Shown here piece after piece: positions 33,882-44,795 of a DNA stretch of 64,000 nt (positions are counted from its first letter, which is position 1; each line of letters begins with the position of its first letter). A program made the translations under genes and the position numbers. Under the pieces are notes generated by a model. It was given only the letters and a program-made list of their open reading frames with translations, made no database searches and was not told the DNA's origin. Source of the stretch: Raffaelea ambrosiae (lineage: Eukaryota; Ascomycota; Sordariomycetes; Ophiostomatales; Ophiostomataceae); contig PCDI01000006.1 of NCBI GenBank assembly GCA_002778195.1, positions 935,950 to 999,949 on the forward strand, in the 5' to 3' direction.

Positions 33882-34677
33882 TGTGAAGAGCAGAGAGGCC
33901 TTTCAAGAAAAGACAAGACCCAGAAGAACAACGAGGGGAGAAGAGAGAGAAACACGTTTTTCCTCTGCCCGGGACGGTTTGGTAGAGCAGTTGTCGTGGT
34001 TTCCAGCTCTGCATCACATCAATCAGACCACTGATCGGTCGATGTACATGGTCTCTATCTTTTGCAGCCTCGACTCTATTTATCTGTTCTTTTCCTGTCT
34101 TTGATTTCCTCCCTGCATTGCACAGTGCACCCCTTTTGGGGATGCTGTTGTCGTTGGCTCGATTGCATGCCTGGGTCCCGGCATGTCGGAGCACAAATAG
34201 GACACCGAAGATGAGAAGACAAAGGGGAGAACGAGAACGGAAGAAAGTGTGGCATGCCGGTCATGGGAGGGCTCCACTCGAACTCCGGAGGACGGTGTAC
34301 GGGGCACGGGTAAGCAGTTGTGTAAGTGGCAGGGCGCGGCCTGTGATTGGTGGAGAGCTCCGCGGATGTCGCCTTCCCATTTATTGGATTTTTTTTTTTC
34401 TTGATTTTTCCAGAGACTATCCACGACTGCCCGCTGACGGATCATTCATTTCTATTTTGTAGTCCTCTTCCCCCCAGCGTCGACTCCGCCTACTGCCGTC
34501 ATTCGTTCGGAGTTCCTGCTTTGACAATACTTTGACAGCAATTTCAATATAAGCAAATGCGCGGTAGAAAAAAAAAGGAGAAACATACAACGCCTTGGGC
34601 TAGTACTTTTGGCTACTCCAGGGAACGTACAGTATCGACGACATTCATCGGACGGCAGCAGCAGCTAGAAAGCAAGC
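33882..34677. other. Divergent promoter of the SDR and Zn2Cys6 genes
   Basis: About 0.8 kb with no gene. Pairs a metabolic enzyme with a possible regulator. A T run lies near 34390-34400. No obvious CGG inverted repeat was seen by eye. Confidence 0.45.
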
Positions 34678-36638
34678 ATGCCCATTCCGAGGGCCAAGGT
34701 GTGCGACCACTGTCGCAGGGCCAAAGCTCGGTGCTCGCTGGCCCGGCCATGCTGTTCCCGGTGCGAGGACAGGGGCCTGGCATGTTCGTATCCCAGCCAT
34801 GAAGCGGCGACGGCGATGGCGGTGAATCAGTCGGAGGCGAGGCTATGGCGCACGCTGAAGCCCGCGGAGAAGACAGGGGCGTTTGATGGCGCGAGCGGTG
34901 TCCCAAACCAGAGGGAAACCAATGGGAAGAATGGGAAGCCGCTCGGAAGCTATGTTGTGCACGACCATGCAAGTGGAAACGAAAACGCAGGCAGCTCCAA
35001 CGGCCAGCAGCAGGACGGGGAGGGGTCGGGTGTGGCTGTCGCTGTTGGTGAGCTGGACGGTCCTCCTCCAATCAATGATACTGCGTCTTCGCTTGCTTGG
35101 CACGCGGTGGCAGAAAATGCGCCACCCGGAACGGCTCTCGCCAACGCCAGCTGGGCAGCGTTCCCCGACACCATGGCCCTGGGGCCGTCGTTTGGCTCCA
35201 TGGGACTTCTGGCACCATTGGGGTCGCTGTCCTTTCCGTCCTCCCCGTCCTGGGAGGCCAGTCTGTTCCCTCTGTATGGCCATGGCAGTGGTGTCGGCCC
35301 GCCCTTGCAGCAGCAGCTACGACTGTCCTCGCCCCCTATCCACCCTTCGCTTCTACCGCCCATGCCGCAGGGCCCATTCTTCAGCTCCGCCCAGCCATCC
35401 CAAGCCCGGCAGATTCTGTATGAGACCAAGCTCGTGGCCCGCCGCCAGACGCCTCCGACGGCCTCCTCGCCTGACGCGTTCCTGACCAACAAGGCGCTCC
35501 TCGGACAGATTCTGGCCTATCCGCGTTTGATGATCTCGGGCAGCCGGCTGCCCCCGTTTGTGCACCCAGTGTGTGTTTGTAGGAGTGCTGGACACTCCCA
35601 GCAGGAGCTCCTCCTCTACCACTGCCAGCCCGACCAGCCGCACCGGTGCCTGCCGGAGATGCTGGCCATCTGCACCAGTCTGCTGCAAATGTTTTATACG
35701 CGAACACCGGGGAGTGCTGCATTTGTGTGGGAGCAGATTTACGCCCACCACTGGCACATGTACGAGCAGCATCGAAACTACGACTCGTCTACGCTAATGG
35801 TGGCCCTGCAGACAACGGCTATCTATGCGCTCCTGCAGGCAGGAGACCTAGACACGATCGAGAAGAACCCGACGGCGTTCTTGCTCGTGACCCTGGAGGT
35901 AAGGGGGGCAAAGAACCGAAAAAAAAGAACAAAAACCCCCCCAAAAAAAGAAAAGAAAAAGGCGTGATGTGGTGACGCGGCGACAAGAGACAAAGACTAA
36001 TGCCACACCTCCAGGAGATGTCACAACGCTTCTTCCACACGTTTCGATGGGATGACGAGGGCCTGTCTTCAGAGACGATGTCTCCTCGGCAGCGATGGGT
36101 CCAGATTGAGAGTGCCAAGAGGTAGGTAGGCCGGGGCCGGCAGCCTAGGAAACGATCTTTCAAACGCCCCCCCTCTCTCTTGCTAATCATCCTCCACTCC
36201 AGACTGGCTTGCATCCTGTATGTTACCAAATTCCTGCTCGACATCGACACCCGCCATCCCGATGAGATGGCCTGTCCGGACTCCTTTGCCGTCCCGCTGC
36301 CGTGTCCGCGCAATCTCTGGGGAGTCGCGTCCGATCGCGAGTGGGAGGCTCGGTTCCAGCACTACGCTGTCCTGGGCGAGCGGCGGCGGACACAGAGCCT
36401 GTTCCTCAACCTGAATCTGGGGCAGCTGATCCAGCTGCGGCAGAAGAGACGAGGCCGCAGCGGCCACCCAGAGGAGGAGGGGGCGGAGGCAGGGGACATG
36501 TATCTGCAGGCCGTCCCGGGCACCCCGTTTTCCAGGGGTGAGCTTCTGAACGAGCTGACGTACTGGTGCGAGAATGCAGACGAGTTTGGAATGCTCCTGT
36601 GGATGACGACCATGTTGGAGCGGAGGTTGAAAAGGTAG
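34678..36638 (+). CDS. Zn(II)2Cys6 transcription factor
   Basis: Exons 34678-35898, 36015-36121 and 36203-36638 encode 587 residues. The N-terminal binuclear zinc cluster has Cys9, 12, 19, 26, 29 and 36 (C-x2-C-x6-C-x6-C-x2-C-x6-C). An extra Cys25 sits beside the fourth ligand. A long Gln/Gly/Ser-poor linker follows. The helical regulatory region contains CLPEMLAICTSLLQMFYTRTP and a domain rich in Leu/Tyr typical of short fungal C6 regulators, with no clear full fungal_trans domain. The divergent SDR and the nearby hydantoinase are candidate targets by position only. A segment at 35577-35607 reads in frame but could be a retained small intron. Confidence 0.88.
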
Positions 36639-37207
36639 ACTAACGGATGCCGCGAGGTGACGAAGTACTATGCAACTAGACGATGTGATGACAGTGTTTA
36701 ATACAGTGTATATACGGTCTTGATACGGTCCTGCTACACATCTGACACGAGACAACCAGCCACATGTTGACTCACATTGACTCAGAATTAGCACACGGCT
36801 CTATCGAGCTGTCTGATTGGCCCAGGCGCCGTAGTTTCTGCCCCTCACTTTAGCCAGCAGCGCTGCCCGTAAGCTCCAACACCGAGATAAGAAGGCACGA
36901 TGGCCATAGCCGAAGAAGGGGGCCAAGTGGGAACCAAACCTGGCCATTTATTTTTCTTGCGAGAGGGATTAAACAGACGGCCAGCCCACCAGAAGACATA
37001 ATTAGGACATTGCTATCAGAAGAGACGGCAAGGGCAGAAAAGAAGAGGCATACAAAAAGAAGCAGACGAGAAAGATCATATACAAGCCAGACAGACATTC
37101 AGACGAGAAACGAGGGCGAACATCCCCGAGAATTATTACCAGACACTCCTGACAAGCCGACTGCCCCCCCCGAGAAGCCAGAAACGCGACACGCACAAGC
37201 CGTGACC
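36639..37207. other. Intergenic, 0.57 kb
   Basis: No gene is seen. The purine-rich stretch at 37010-37200 is open in frame with the next gene but contains no ATG, so it is read as 5' UTR. Confidence 0.45.
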
Positions 37208-38485
37208 ATGGCGCCGCTGATCTACAACGAGCTGTTCATGACAGCAGAGGAGCGCGCCGAAGCTGCTGCCGCTAGAGCCGCCGCAGATACCGCCGCCGCT
37301 AGAGCCGCCGGTGGGCCCGATGTCGACGCCTGGACGCTCGGCGTGCTGCAGTCACTCGGGGTCCCGCCAGAAGCCCGCGGCACCGGCGAACCCCTGAGCA
37401 TTCCGATTGACAGCCATGGTCTGCCACACCGACCCAAGGCAGCAGCAGCAGCAGCAAACGAGAACACCCAGCCGAAAGCTGTGGCCTTTGGTCCGGACCA
37501 CCCGGCCGATGGTGGCCTGCCGCCCCGACGGCCCCCCTCGCGCCGCGACAGCATGCGTCGCCGCGAGGCTCTGCTCAAGGGCAAAGAGGGCAGCCGGCAG
37601 CGGCGGCGCTGGGAGAACGACCACCTGCTCGGCGTGCCCAACGCGCAGCCGCCGCTGCCGAGCGACTGGGAGGTGCGGCCGACGTACCCGGTGTACACCA
37701 ACCTGCCCTACCACGTGGCCCAGTACTGGGACCGCGACAGCAGCATGGGGACCCTGTGCCAGCACGTGAACGACACCCGCGCCGCCCTGGCCGTGAAGCG
37801 CCGCCAGCAGATCGTGGCCCAGCAGGCGGGTCTCACAGGTCTCACAGGTCTCACAGGTCTCACGGGAACGGCAAAGGCCGCCGCCGCCACCTCGGCCAAA
37901 GGAAGCAAGGTGCCCGTGGGCACGGTGACGCGCGAGCTGCGGGCCGCGGCTAAGAAGCGGCCGGCCGTGAAGCTGTGGGTGCGGGCGCTGGAGCAGCCGG
38001 TGCGAGCGTTTTTACAGGCGCAGGTGGAAGAAGAGCAGCGGAAGCTCCCCAAGGAGAGTCCCGCCGACGAAAACGAGACCCCCTTCTACTCGGACGACGA
38101 GGAGGAGGACGAGATTGTGTTTGTGGGGCGGCGGAGGGCACCGACCACCAACAGCACGTCTTCGTCGTCGGGCCTGACCACCGTGTCGTGGAAGAAGGCG
38201 CACCGGGAAGTCGAGCACCAGCGGATCGACGCCGGCATTGTCTTTGACGCGCTGGATGACGGCGACGGTGACGGCCACGGCGACGGCCACGGCCGCGGCA
38301 ATGCGTCAGGAGGGGGGCCGGTCAAGCGGTGGCTGACACACTCCATCTCCGAGTACTACGGCTTGGTCTCACGGTCCGTAACAGTAGGCTCGCCGCCGCG
38401 GCGGGTGGTGTATGTGACGCTGGGCGAGGGCATGTCGGCGCAGAGGCTCCTGCTGCCACGTCCCATGTGGGAGCTGTTGTTCTGA
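37208..38485 (+). CDS. R3H-associated N-terminal domain protein
   Basis: A single exon of 425 residues; ATG 37208 is the first ATG in frame. An Ala/Glu-rich start leads to the R3H-associated region, best seen as RRWENDHLLGVPNAQPPLPS, DWEVRPTYPVYTNLPYHVAQ and YWD (about residues 137-180). This segment precedes R3H nucleic-acid-binding domains in fungal proteins. The C-terminal part (about 330-420) contains the R3H-like SWKKAHREVEHQ and HSISEYYGLVSRSV. Function is unproven; single-stranded nucleic-acid binding is inferred. Oddities are a run of LTG repeats (37829-37865), an acidic DDEEEDE patch and a GDGDGHGDGHGRG tract. Confidence 0.78.
   Translation: MAPLIYNELFMTAEERAEAAAARAAADTAAARAAGGPDVDAWTLGVLQSLGVPPEARGTGEPLSIPIDSHGLPHRPKAAAAAANENTQPKAVAFGPDHPADGGLPPRRPPSRRDSMRRREALLKGKEGSRQRRRWENDHLLGVPNAQPPLPSDWEVRPTYPVYTNLPYHVAQYWDRDSSMGTLCQHVNDTRAALAVKRRQQIVAQQAGLTGLTGLTGLTGTAKAAAATSAKGSKVPVGTVTRELRAAAKKRPAVKLWVRALEQPVRAFLQAQVEEEQRKLPKESPADENETPFYSDDEEEDEIVFVGRRRAPTTNSTSSSSGLTTVSWKKAHREVEHQRIDAGIVFDALDDGDGDGHGDGHGRGNASGGGPVKRWLTHSISEYYGLVSRSVTVGSPPRRVVYVTLGEGMSAQRLLLPRPMWELLF
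37829..37865 (+). repeat. 9-bp coding repeat (Leu-Thr-Gly) in the R3H-associated gene
   Basis: Four units of GGTCTCACA, in frame with the gene. Confidence 0.8.
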
Positions 38486-39259
38486 TCACTTGGGGGAAGG
38501 GGGGGGGGGAGGATTGTCTGTACAATGACCGAGGCGAGAAGCCTTTTGTTGCTCGGTTCTGTTTTCTTGCGTTCTTTGCCTTTCTGAACAGTCCTTCGGG
38601 TTGTAAAGCATCGCAGCCAGACAGAGGTGTGTCTGGCAGTATTTGACAGCGTTTACAGAGCCTTGCAGAGCCTTGCACAAGAAGCGCTACATTTTTTTAG
38701 AATCCAGAGTAAAGCGTCAGTGTATTCTACGAGCTCATGCTGATAGAACAATGCGCAAGGCATATATAGCGAGGGACACGACCCGGAGATGAGGGACACC
38801 GTACATTCCACCATAGTGCTACAAGCAGCAACCGTAGTCCAGACAAGCTCACCCAAATGGCAGGCGGGGGGTTTGGTGGGGATCGCCCCTTCCGTTTCTG
38901 GTGGGGGGGGGGTCCTTCACTGTGCCGCGCCCGCTGCTAACGCGCTGACACGCCTTTTAACTCCGGCAGATTGGTAAGTACTAGGCGTGCTCGCCTGCAG
39001 GCTATTATTACGATTCGCTGTAACAGATCGGGCTTCGCCTTTTGCCTGCGATATCTCATCTTCACTACATCCCCAGAAATCGCCCACACGACCACTCGGC
39101 CACGCCCCGCCCTCGCCGCTGGAGGCTCCCAGGCGCGGTTACTTAAGAAAAGGCTTTCGTTTCGTATTTTGTATAGCTGCGTTTTGTTTCTGCAACTGTT
39201 GCATTTCCGCCTGCTCTTTCGTACAGACATCAGGCGCCCATCTGCGGCGCCGCCTCATC
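38486..39259. other. Intergenic, 0.77 kb, upstream of DDB1
   Basis: No gene is supported. Contains a G run near 38497-38510 and another near 38903-38911. The last 280 bases are open on the plus strand but contain no usable ATG in the DDB1 frame. Confidence 0.4.
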
Positions 39260-42200
39260 ATGGCCTACATCGCCCCCATCCACCGCCCCAGCAGCGTCCG
39301 GCACGCTCTGCACATGAAGCTGCTCTCGCCAACAGAGGAGAGCATAGTAATAGCGTGGGCTGTCCCCCCTCCTTCCGACCACCATCAGGCATCGTCTGGC
39401 TTGCGTGCACCTTTGCTAACCCGCCACCCCCCGCCAGAAAAGCAAACCGGCTCGAGATATGGCGCTTCACGGAAGATGACCACATCGTACTCTTCCAGTC
39501 CCAAATGGTCTTTGGCACCATCACAATGCTGCAGGCCCTGCGGCCACGGGACTCGCCCACAGAGCTGCTCTTTGTCGGCACCGACCGCTTCGAGTACTTT
39601 ACGCTGTCGTGGGACGACGCCTCCCAAAGCCTGCAGACGGTCGACAGCTTCCACGATGGCGGCGAGAAGCACCTGCGCGACTCGCAGAGCCAGGACCGCT
39701 GTCTGGTCGACCCGTCCGGCCGCTACATGGCCCTTTTGCTGTGGGAGGGTGTGCTGTCGGTGCTTCGCATGCACACGCAGAAGACCAAGACACGCCAGCT
39801 GCAGTGGGTCGACCAGGTGCGGCTGTCGGAGCTGTTCATCAAGGCCAGCACGTTTCTGCACTCGGAGACGGGCCAGCCCAAGATTGCGTTCCTGTACCAG
39901 TCGCAGGCCGACAGCACCGGCGGCGGCGGCAGCGGCGGCCTTGCGGAGACGCGGCTGTCGGCGTACCCCCTCACCACCGACGACCACAACGCGCGCGCCT
40001 CCAAATTCGACCCGCACAAGGATCGCGAGATCGACATTGACGTGTCGACCGGCGAGGACAGCGAGGCGTCCGGACGTAGCGGTGCCGCCCTGCTGATCCC
40101 CGTCGACCACGGCAGCGACGAAGCCCAGGGCGCCGGCGTGGAGCGGAAGCGCCACAACTTCCGCAACACGGCCGCCGCGAAGGCGCACCTGGGCGGCCTG
40201 CTGGTGGTCGGCGAGACCCGCCTGCTGTACCTCGACGACACCACCCAGCGCACCGTCGAGGCGCCGCTCAAGACGGCCTCGCTCTTTGTCGCCTGGGCGC
40301 GCTACGACGCCACCCACTACTTTCTCGCCGACGACTACGGCGTCCTGCACCTCCTGACCATTATTCTCTCCAACGACGGCGACGCGGCCGTCACGGCCCT
40401 CGACGTCAGTCCTATCGGCACCACGTCGCGGGCCAGCTGTCTCGTCTACACCGAGACCAACCGCACCCTCCTGGTCGGCTCCCACCACGGCGACGCCCAG
40501 CTCTTCCGCATCGACCTGTTCGCCGACGACGGCCACTTTTGCGAGCTGCTCCAGGTCCTGCCCAACATTGGGCCCATCCTCGACTTTGCCGTCATGGACA
40601 TGGGCAACCGCGAGGACGACCAGCTGCTGGCCAACGAGTACTCGTCCGGCCAGGCCCGTCTTGTGACCGGCAGCGGTGTCCACAAGGACGGCAGTCTGCG
40701 GAGCGTCCGCAGCGGCGTCGGTCTCGAGGACATTGGCATCCTCGGCGACCTGGCTGACACGCGCGGGCTGTTTCCGCTGCGATCGACGGCCGCACCAGCC
40801 GACCCCACCCAATCCGACGCCCTGGTCGCGTCCTTTCTGACCGAAACCCGTGTTTTCCTGTTCAGCGAAGACGGCGCCATCGAGGAGGTGGAGTCCTTCC
40901 CCGGCCTGGACCTCCATGGGCAGACCCTATGGGCCGCCAACCTGTCATCCAGTGGCCACAGCAGCAGCAGCAGCAGCAGCGGACGCCTTCTACAGATTAC
41001 CCCAGCCAGCGTCACGCTGGCCGACACGGACAGCGGCATGGTCGTTGCCACCTGGACGCCGCCCGACGGCAAGACGATCACGAGCGCGTCGGCCAACAGC
41101 CGCTGGGCCCTGCTGTCCATTGAGGGTGCCCAGCTGGTCTCGCTCGGTCTGACCGACGAAGCGGGCGGCCCCGGTCTGCTGGGCGTGGCCGCCCAAAAGG
41201 ACATGGCCGCGCCCGAGCAGATTGCGTGCGTCCACGCGGCGCCGCAGATGCTCGACACGGGGGTCGTCGGCCTGTGGACAAGCGGCTCGCTGTCGATTGT
41301 CGACCTGGCCACGCTGGAGCCGCGCCACCGCGGCCAGTCCCTGCGGCGCGGCAAGGACGTCCACCACCGCCCACAGCAGCCGCAGGACAACAGCGACGCT
41401 TCGGTCCCGCGCAGCATTGTGCTGGCGCAGGTGCTCCCGCAACGCGTGTCCGGCCCTACGTTGTTTGTGGCCATGGACGACGGCAGCGTCGTCACCTTCT
41501 CCGTCTCGCCGGACGACCTGTCCACGTCGGGGCGCAGGAGCGTCGTGCTGGGCATGCGCCACGCGCGGCTGCATCTGCTGCCCCAGGCCGACGGCGTCAC
41601 CTACAACATCTTTGCCACCACCGAGCATCCCAGTTTGATCTACGGCGCGTCGGACGCCGGCGGCCGCATTGTGTATGCCGCCGTCACCGCCGAGGACGCC
41701 AACTTTGTCTGCCCCTTTGCGACTCCCTGTTTCCCCGACGCCATTGCCGTCGCCACCGACACCGAGATCAAGCTCTGCCGCACCGACACCCAGAAGCAGA
41801 CGCACGTGCGCACCATTGCCGTCGGCCAGACCGTCCGCCGCCTGGCCTACTCGCCGGCCGAGCGCGTCTTTGCCCTGGGGTGCATCGAGCGCACGCTCGC
41901 CCACGGCCAGGAGACGGTGCGGAGCGCCATTCGGCTGGTCGACGAGGTCGTCTTCCAGCCCCAGGGGACGCCGCTGCAGCTGGACCAGGCCGGCACCACC
42001 GAGAGCGGCACCACCGAGCTGGTGGAGTGTGTCGTGCGGGCCGCGCTGCCCGACGCCCAGGGCGTGCTGCACGAGCGCTTTGTCGTCGGCACGAGCTTCA
42101 TGGCCGACAGCGCCGGCAGTGCCAGCCGCGAAGACGAGGATGTCACGCTGGGCCGCATCCTGGTGGTGGGCGTCGACAGCGAGCGCAGTCCGTACCTGGT

Positions 42201-43279
42201 GTCGGCACACCGGCTGCGGGGGCCCTGCCGGTGCCTGGCGATCATGGAGGAGGAGGACGCCCACGACGCAGACACGTCCTCCTTCTCCACCTCCCCCCCG
42301 GGGCCGCTGATCATTGCCGGTCTGAGCAAAATGGTCATGGCCTACCGCTACACCGAGACGTCGAGCATGTCGGGCCGGCTGCGCAAGGTGGCCGGGTACC
42401 GCACCGCCACGTATGTGGTGGACCTGGCCGTGCAGGGGCGCACCGTGGCCGTGGGCGACATGATGAAGTCGACGGCGCTGGTCGAGTACATTCCCGCCCA
42501 GGTGAAGCAAGACGAACGAGAAGGCGGAGGGGGAGGGGCAGGGGCAGGAGGGTCTTCCGCTCAGGTGGAACCGCCCAAGCTGGTCGAGCGCGGGCGGTAC
42601 TACCAGGCCAGCTGGACGACGGCCGTGAGCTACGTGGGGGAAGACGAGGAGGAGGAGGGCACTGCAAGTAGTACGGAGGCCGCCGGCGCCTGGCTCGAGG
42701 CGGACGGCTACGGCAACTTGTCGGTGCTGGCGCGCAACACCGACGGCGTCACCGCGGAGCAGCGCCGCCAGCTGCGCGCGACGAGCGAGATGAACCTGGG
42801 CGAGATGGTGAACCGGATCCGGCCGATTGCCGTGCAGGCAAGCCCGAGTGCCATGGTCCATCCGCGGGCGTTTCTCGCTACGGTGGGTTTACCCCCTTTC
42901 CCCCTTCTTCCGCATCCCCTTTCCTTTGCTACGTCGTTTGTCCCCCCCCCCCCCCCCTTTTCTTCTGCTAACTTCCCAGGTCGAGGGTTCTATCTACATG
43001 TTCGGCACGGTGTCGCCCACGTCCCAGGACCTGCTCCTGCGCTTCCAGGCCAAGATCGAGGCCGCTGTCCAGGGTCCCGGCGACATCAAGTTTGCGTCGT
43101 ACCGGGGGTTCCGCAATGCCGAGCGCGAGGCGGCCGAGCCGTTCCGGTTCCTGGACGGCGAGCTGCTGGAGCGGTTTCTGGACTTTGACGAGGAGACGCA
43201 GCAGACGGTGGCGGCGGGGCTGGGGCCGAGCGTGGAGGATCTGCGGAACATGGTTGGGGAATTGAAGCGGTTGCACTAG
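39260..43279 (+). CDS. DDB1: DDB1 (UV-damaged DNA-binding protein 1, CUL4 adaptor)
   Basis: Exons 39260-39354, 39438-42882 and 42980-43279 encode 1279 residues. The start MAYIAPIHRPSSVRHAL and, across the first splice, SIVIAKANRLEIW are diagnostic of DDB1. The body is a long series of beta-propeller strands (MMS1-N and CPSF-A regions). The C-terminus matches the CPSF-A end: GSIYMFGTVSPTSQDLLLRF, then FLDGELLERFLDF and VGELKRLH. DDB1 links CUL4-RBX1 ligases to WD40 substrate receptors in repair and chromatin control. At 1279 residues it is longer than the usual ~1140, mainly from Gly/Ser-, Asp- and Glu-rich loops (for example 40060-40140 and 42500-42570). Intron 2 carries a C run at 42942-42957. 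Confidence 0.93.
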
Positions 43280-43490
43280 AAATGCAGATGTAGAGACAAG
43301 AATACGCACACGTGTAGTCACGTGCGGAGCTCCAACAAGCTTGGGCCATACTATACGTCGGCTTTACGGAGTCCGTTCTGTGCTTGCTCCCCAAGCTGTT
43401 CTGTTATTCTGTGTGTATTTTCCTTTGCGTGCATTTTTTCGGGCAGTACCGGAAAAATGTGGTCGCATGTTTGGGCCCACCTGCCGCCAG

Positions 43491-43607
43491 CCAATCACTG
43501 CTGTGCAATTTGCATTTCGCTGCCTCAGGCCCCCAAAAACACTAGCCATAGGTGCTAAGCACCACCTTTTTGGGGGGGGGAGGAGGAACTCGCAGGGGCC
43601 AACCAAT
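43491..43607 (+). promoter_or_regulatory. Two CCAAT elements upstream of the Rieske gene
   Basis: CCAATCA at 43491-43497 and CCAAT at 43603-43607 lie 260-370 bp before the start. CCAATCA is the optimal HAP/CBC-complex site, and that complex drives respiratory genes in fungi. Seen in sequence; occupancy is inferred. Confidence 0.5.
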
Positions 43608-43818
43608 TGGGTGGTGGTAGTTTCCCGGGATGGCAGGAGAGGGAAAATCGGGAAAAGAGTGGTCGAAAAAACCTCAGGTCATACTATCGTATCCTCTTTT
43701 TTTTTACTTCTTCCCACTGTTTGATGCCCGCCGAGTCGACCAATTGACCCCGACACGCACCTCTGTGAATTGGTCCTTCTTTTTTTTCGTCCTCTTTTTT
43801 TTGTTTTTTTCCTTTTCT

Positions 43819-43822
<4 letters not shown>

Positions 43823-43852
<30 letters not shown>
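43823..43852 (+). repeat. CT dinucleotide repeat in the Rieske 5' leader
   Basis: About fifteen CT units end 10 bases before the ATG at 43863. Confidence 0.85.
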
Positions 43853-43856
<4 letters not shown>

Positions 43857-43862
43857 CTCCCA

Positions 43863-44795
43863 ATGGCTCCCATCACAACCGCCTCGCGCATGCTGGCGCG
43901 CTCGGCTCCTCGGTGCTGCCAGCAGGCATCATCACGAGCTGTGGCTGCCGCCGCCGCCGCCTCCTCCTCCCAGACTGCTGCCGCTTTCAGCACCTCCTCG
44001 AACCGCCCGAGCGCTGCGCACGCCGCCAGCGCCGCCACTTTCAAGAGCCCCTTCCGCGGCACCTCCAAGGCCGACAACGTGCCCAACTTTGGCGACTACG
44101 TGTCCAAGAACAAGAGCACCACGAATGCTCTGTTTGGCTATTTTATGGTCGGCACCATGGGTGCGCTGAGCGCGGCCGGTGCCAAGTCGACGATTCAGGG
44201 TACGCCTCCCTCTTCCAATCCCCCCCCCTCGGAGTATCAGGCAGATTGTGTGGTGGTGGTCGTCGTCGTGGTTTGCGTTGCTGCATGGTTGCGTGGTTAC
44301 GTTGTGGCGTGTTCGGGCAGTCCAGGATCGTCTACTCCTAGGCCGAGATTTTATGTCTGCTAACTCTTACCAGAATTCCTCGTCAACATGTCCGCGTCTG
44401 CCGATGTGTTGGCCATGGCCAAGGTCGAGGTGGACCTGTCGACGATTCCCGAGGGCAAGAACGTGATCATCAAGTGGCGCGGCAAGCCCGTGTTCATCCG
44501 CCACCGCACCGAGGAGGAAATTAGCGAGGCCAACGCCGTCACCGTGGCCTCGCTGCGCGACCCGCAGGCCGACGCCGACCGCGTCAAGCGGCCCGAGTGG
44601 CTGGTCATGCTGGGCGTGTGCACACATCTGGGTTGTGTGCCCATTGGCGAGGCCGGCGACTTTGGCGGCTGGTTCTGCCCCTGCCACGGCTCTCACTACG
44701 ACATCTCGGGCCGTATAAGACGGGGTCCCGCGCCGCTGAACCTCGAGATCCCCGAGTACGACTTCCCCGACGACGAGAAGCTGGTGATTGGTTAA
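43863..44795 (+). CDS. RIP1: Rieske iron-sulfur subunit of ubiquinol-cytochrome c reductase
   Basis: Exons 43863-44199 and 44374-44795 encode 252 residues. An Arg/Ser/Ala-rich mitochondrial presequence is followed by the hinge and single membrane helix ([21 protein letters not shown], about residues 88-108) and the soluble 2Fe-2S head. Cluster ligands are Cys195 and His197 in CTHLGC, and Cys214 and His217 in [13 protein letters not shown]; Cys200 and Cys216 form the usual disulfide. It carries electrons from ubiquinol to cytochrome c1 in complex III on the outer face of the inner membrane. Length and spacing are normal for fungi. The tail [16 protein letters not shown] is conserved. Confidence 0.97.

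Larger units (their letters stand above)
43280..43862. other. Promoter region of the Rieske gene
   Basis: No gene is seen. Holds two CCAAT motifs, a pyrimidine-rich leader and a CT repeat running almost to the start codon. Confidence 0.5.

Noticed and set aside
39385..42861. Two long antisense frames (510 and 623 codons) across DDB1
   Set aside because: Shadows of a well-supported sense gene; no domains or usable starts.
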